Assembly (NCBI GenBank): GCA_963829955.1 | Contig: CAWHKS010000017.1 | Span: 62,001-126,000, forward strand | Length of the DNA: 64,000 nt | Source of the DNA: DASTFY01 sp963829955 | GTDB taxonomy: Bacteria; Actinomycetota; Acidimicrobiia; Acidimicrobiales; Ilumatobacteraceae | Reading direction: 5' to 3' | Shown: positions 62,433-64,000 of the stretch, one piece after another | Position numbering within the stretch: the stretch's first letter is position 1 | Layout: the number at the start of each line of letters is the position of its first letter | Translations under genes and position numbers: made by a program | The notes under the pieces: generated by a model | The model's input: the letters and a program-made list of their open reading frames with translations, nothing else | Told to the model about the DNA's origin: nothing | The model's database searches: none

Positions 62433-64000
<1,568 letters not shown>

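Overview
The window is about 70% GC, uses many GTG starts, and carries a set of marker families that point to the phylum Actinomycetota: two WhiB regulators, a SigE/RseA/HtrA envelope-stress block with TatA beside it, a PhoR-PhoP (SenX3-RegX3 type) system next to phoU, coproporphyrin-type heme genes (hemE, cpfC, cgoX), a DUF222/13E12 HNH protein and a DUF2342 protein. The mix resembles class Acidimicrobiia more than Streptomyces or mycobacteria, but that placement is inference. Nearly all of the window is packed chromosomal housekeeping DNA. I see no tRNA, rRNA, CRISPR array, insertion sequence or prophage.

Layout. 1-4.0 kb: succinate dehydrogenase sdhCAB plus a coupled 59-residue membrane protein. 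4.0-13 kb: DinB-like protein, cytosolic family-2 glycoside hydrolase, and a MoxR-like ATPase and VWA protein bracketing a PEP-utiliser-domain protein and a small class III cyclase. 13-16 kb: an HNH protein under an apparent LexA box, a DUF4262 protein, and a sigma-like gene that probably continues into a membrane LysM segment. 16-20.6 kb: whiB, formimidoyltransferase, tatA, sigE, rseA, whiB, htrA. 20.6-31.8 kb: a phosphate/polyphosphate block (ppk1, CYTH-CHAD, Nudix, pstSCAB, phoU, phoR, phoP) with a candidate Pho box before pstS. 31.8-39.7 kb: MFS, degenerate DUF2342 protein, SDR, pseudo-protease with PDZ, moaE, mreB (CTG start), crotonase. 39.7-49.8 kb: PQQ-type sugar dehydrogenase, tesB, GT-C membrane protein, nitroreductase, methyltransferases, a toroid protein and GT4. 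49.8-55.9 kb: dtd, then lnt, sortase, cgoX, cpfC and hemE on the minus strand. 56-64 kb: helD, iron genes (bfd, bfr, DtxR-family regulator), a GSA-aminomutase-like enzyme, a kelch lipoprotein and the 5' part of an Lhr-like helicase.

How it works together. Respiration (sdh), heme synthesis and iron storage/sensing share the window. The phosphate block couples high-affinity uptake (Pst), signalling (PhoU-PhoR-PhoP) and polyphosphate metabolism (PPK1, CYTH-CHAD). SigE-type promoters of identical geometry stand before sigE and before htrA, so the envelope-stress circuit can be read from sequence. Eleven genes have a TANNNT hexamer ending exactly 6 bases before the start codon, the geometry expected for leaderless mRNAs.

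Quality caution. Nine genes are split by apparent one- or two-base indels, including sdhA, pstC and pstA. Most lie in alternating CG/GCGCTC contexts, and pstC and pstA break at the same 10-mer. I treat them as probable sequence errors and give coordinates spanning both frames.
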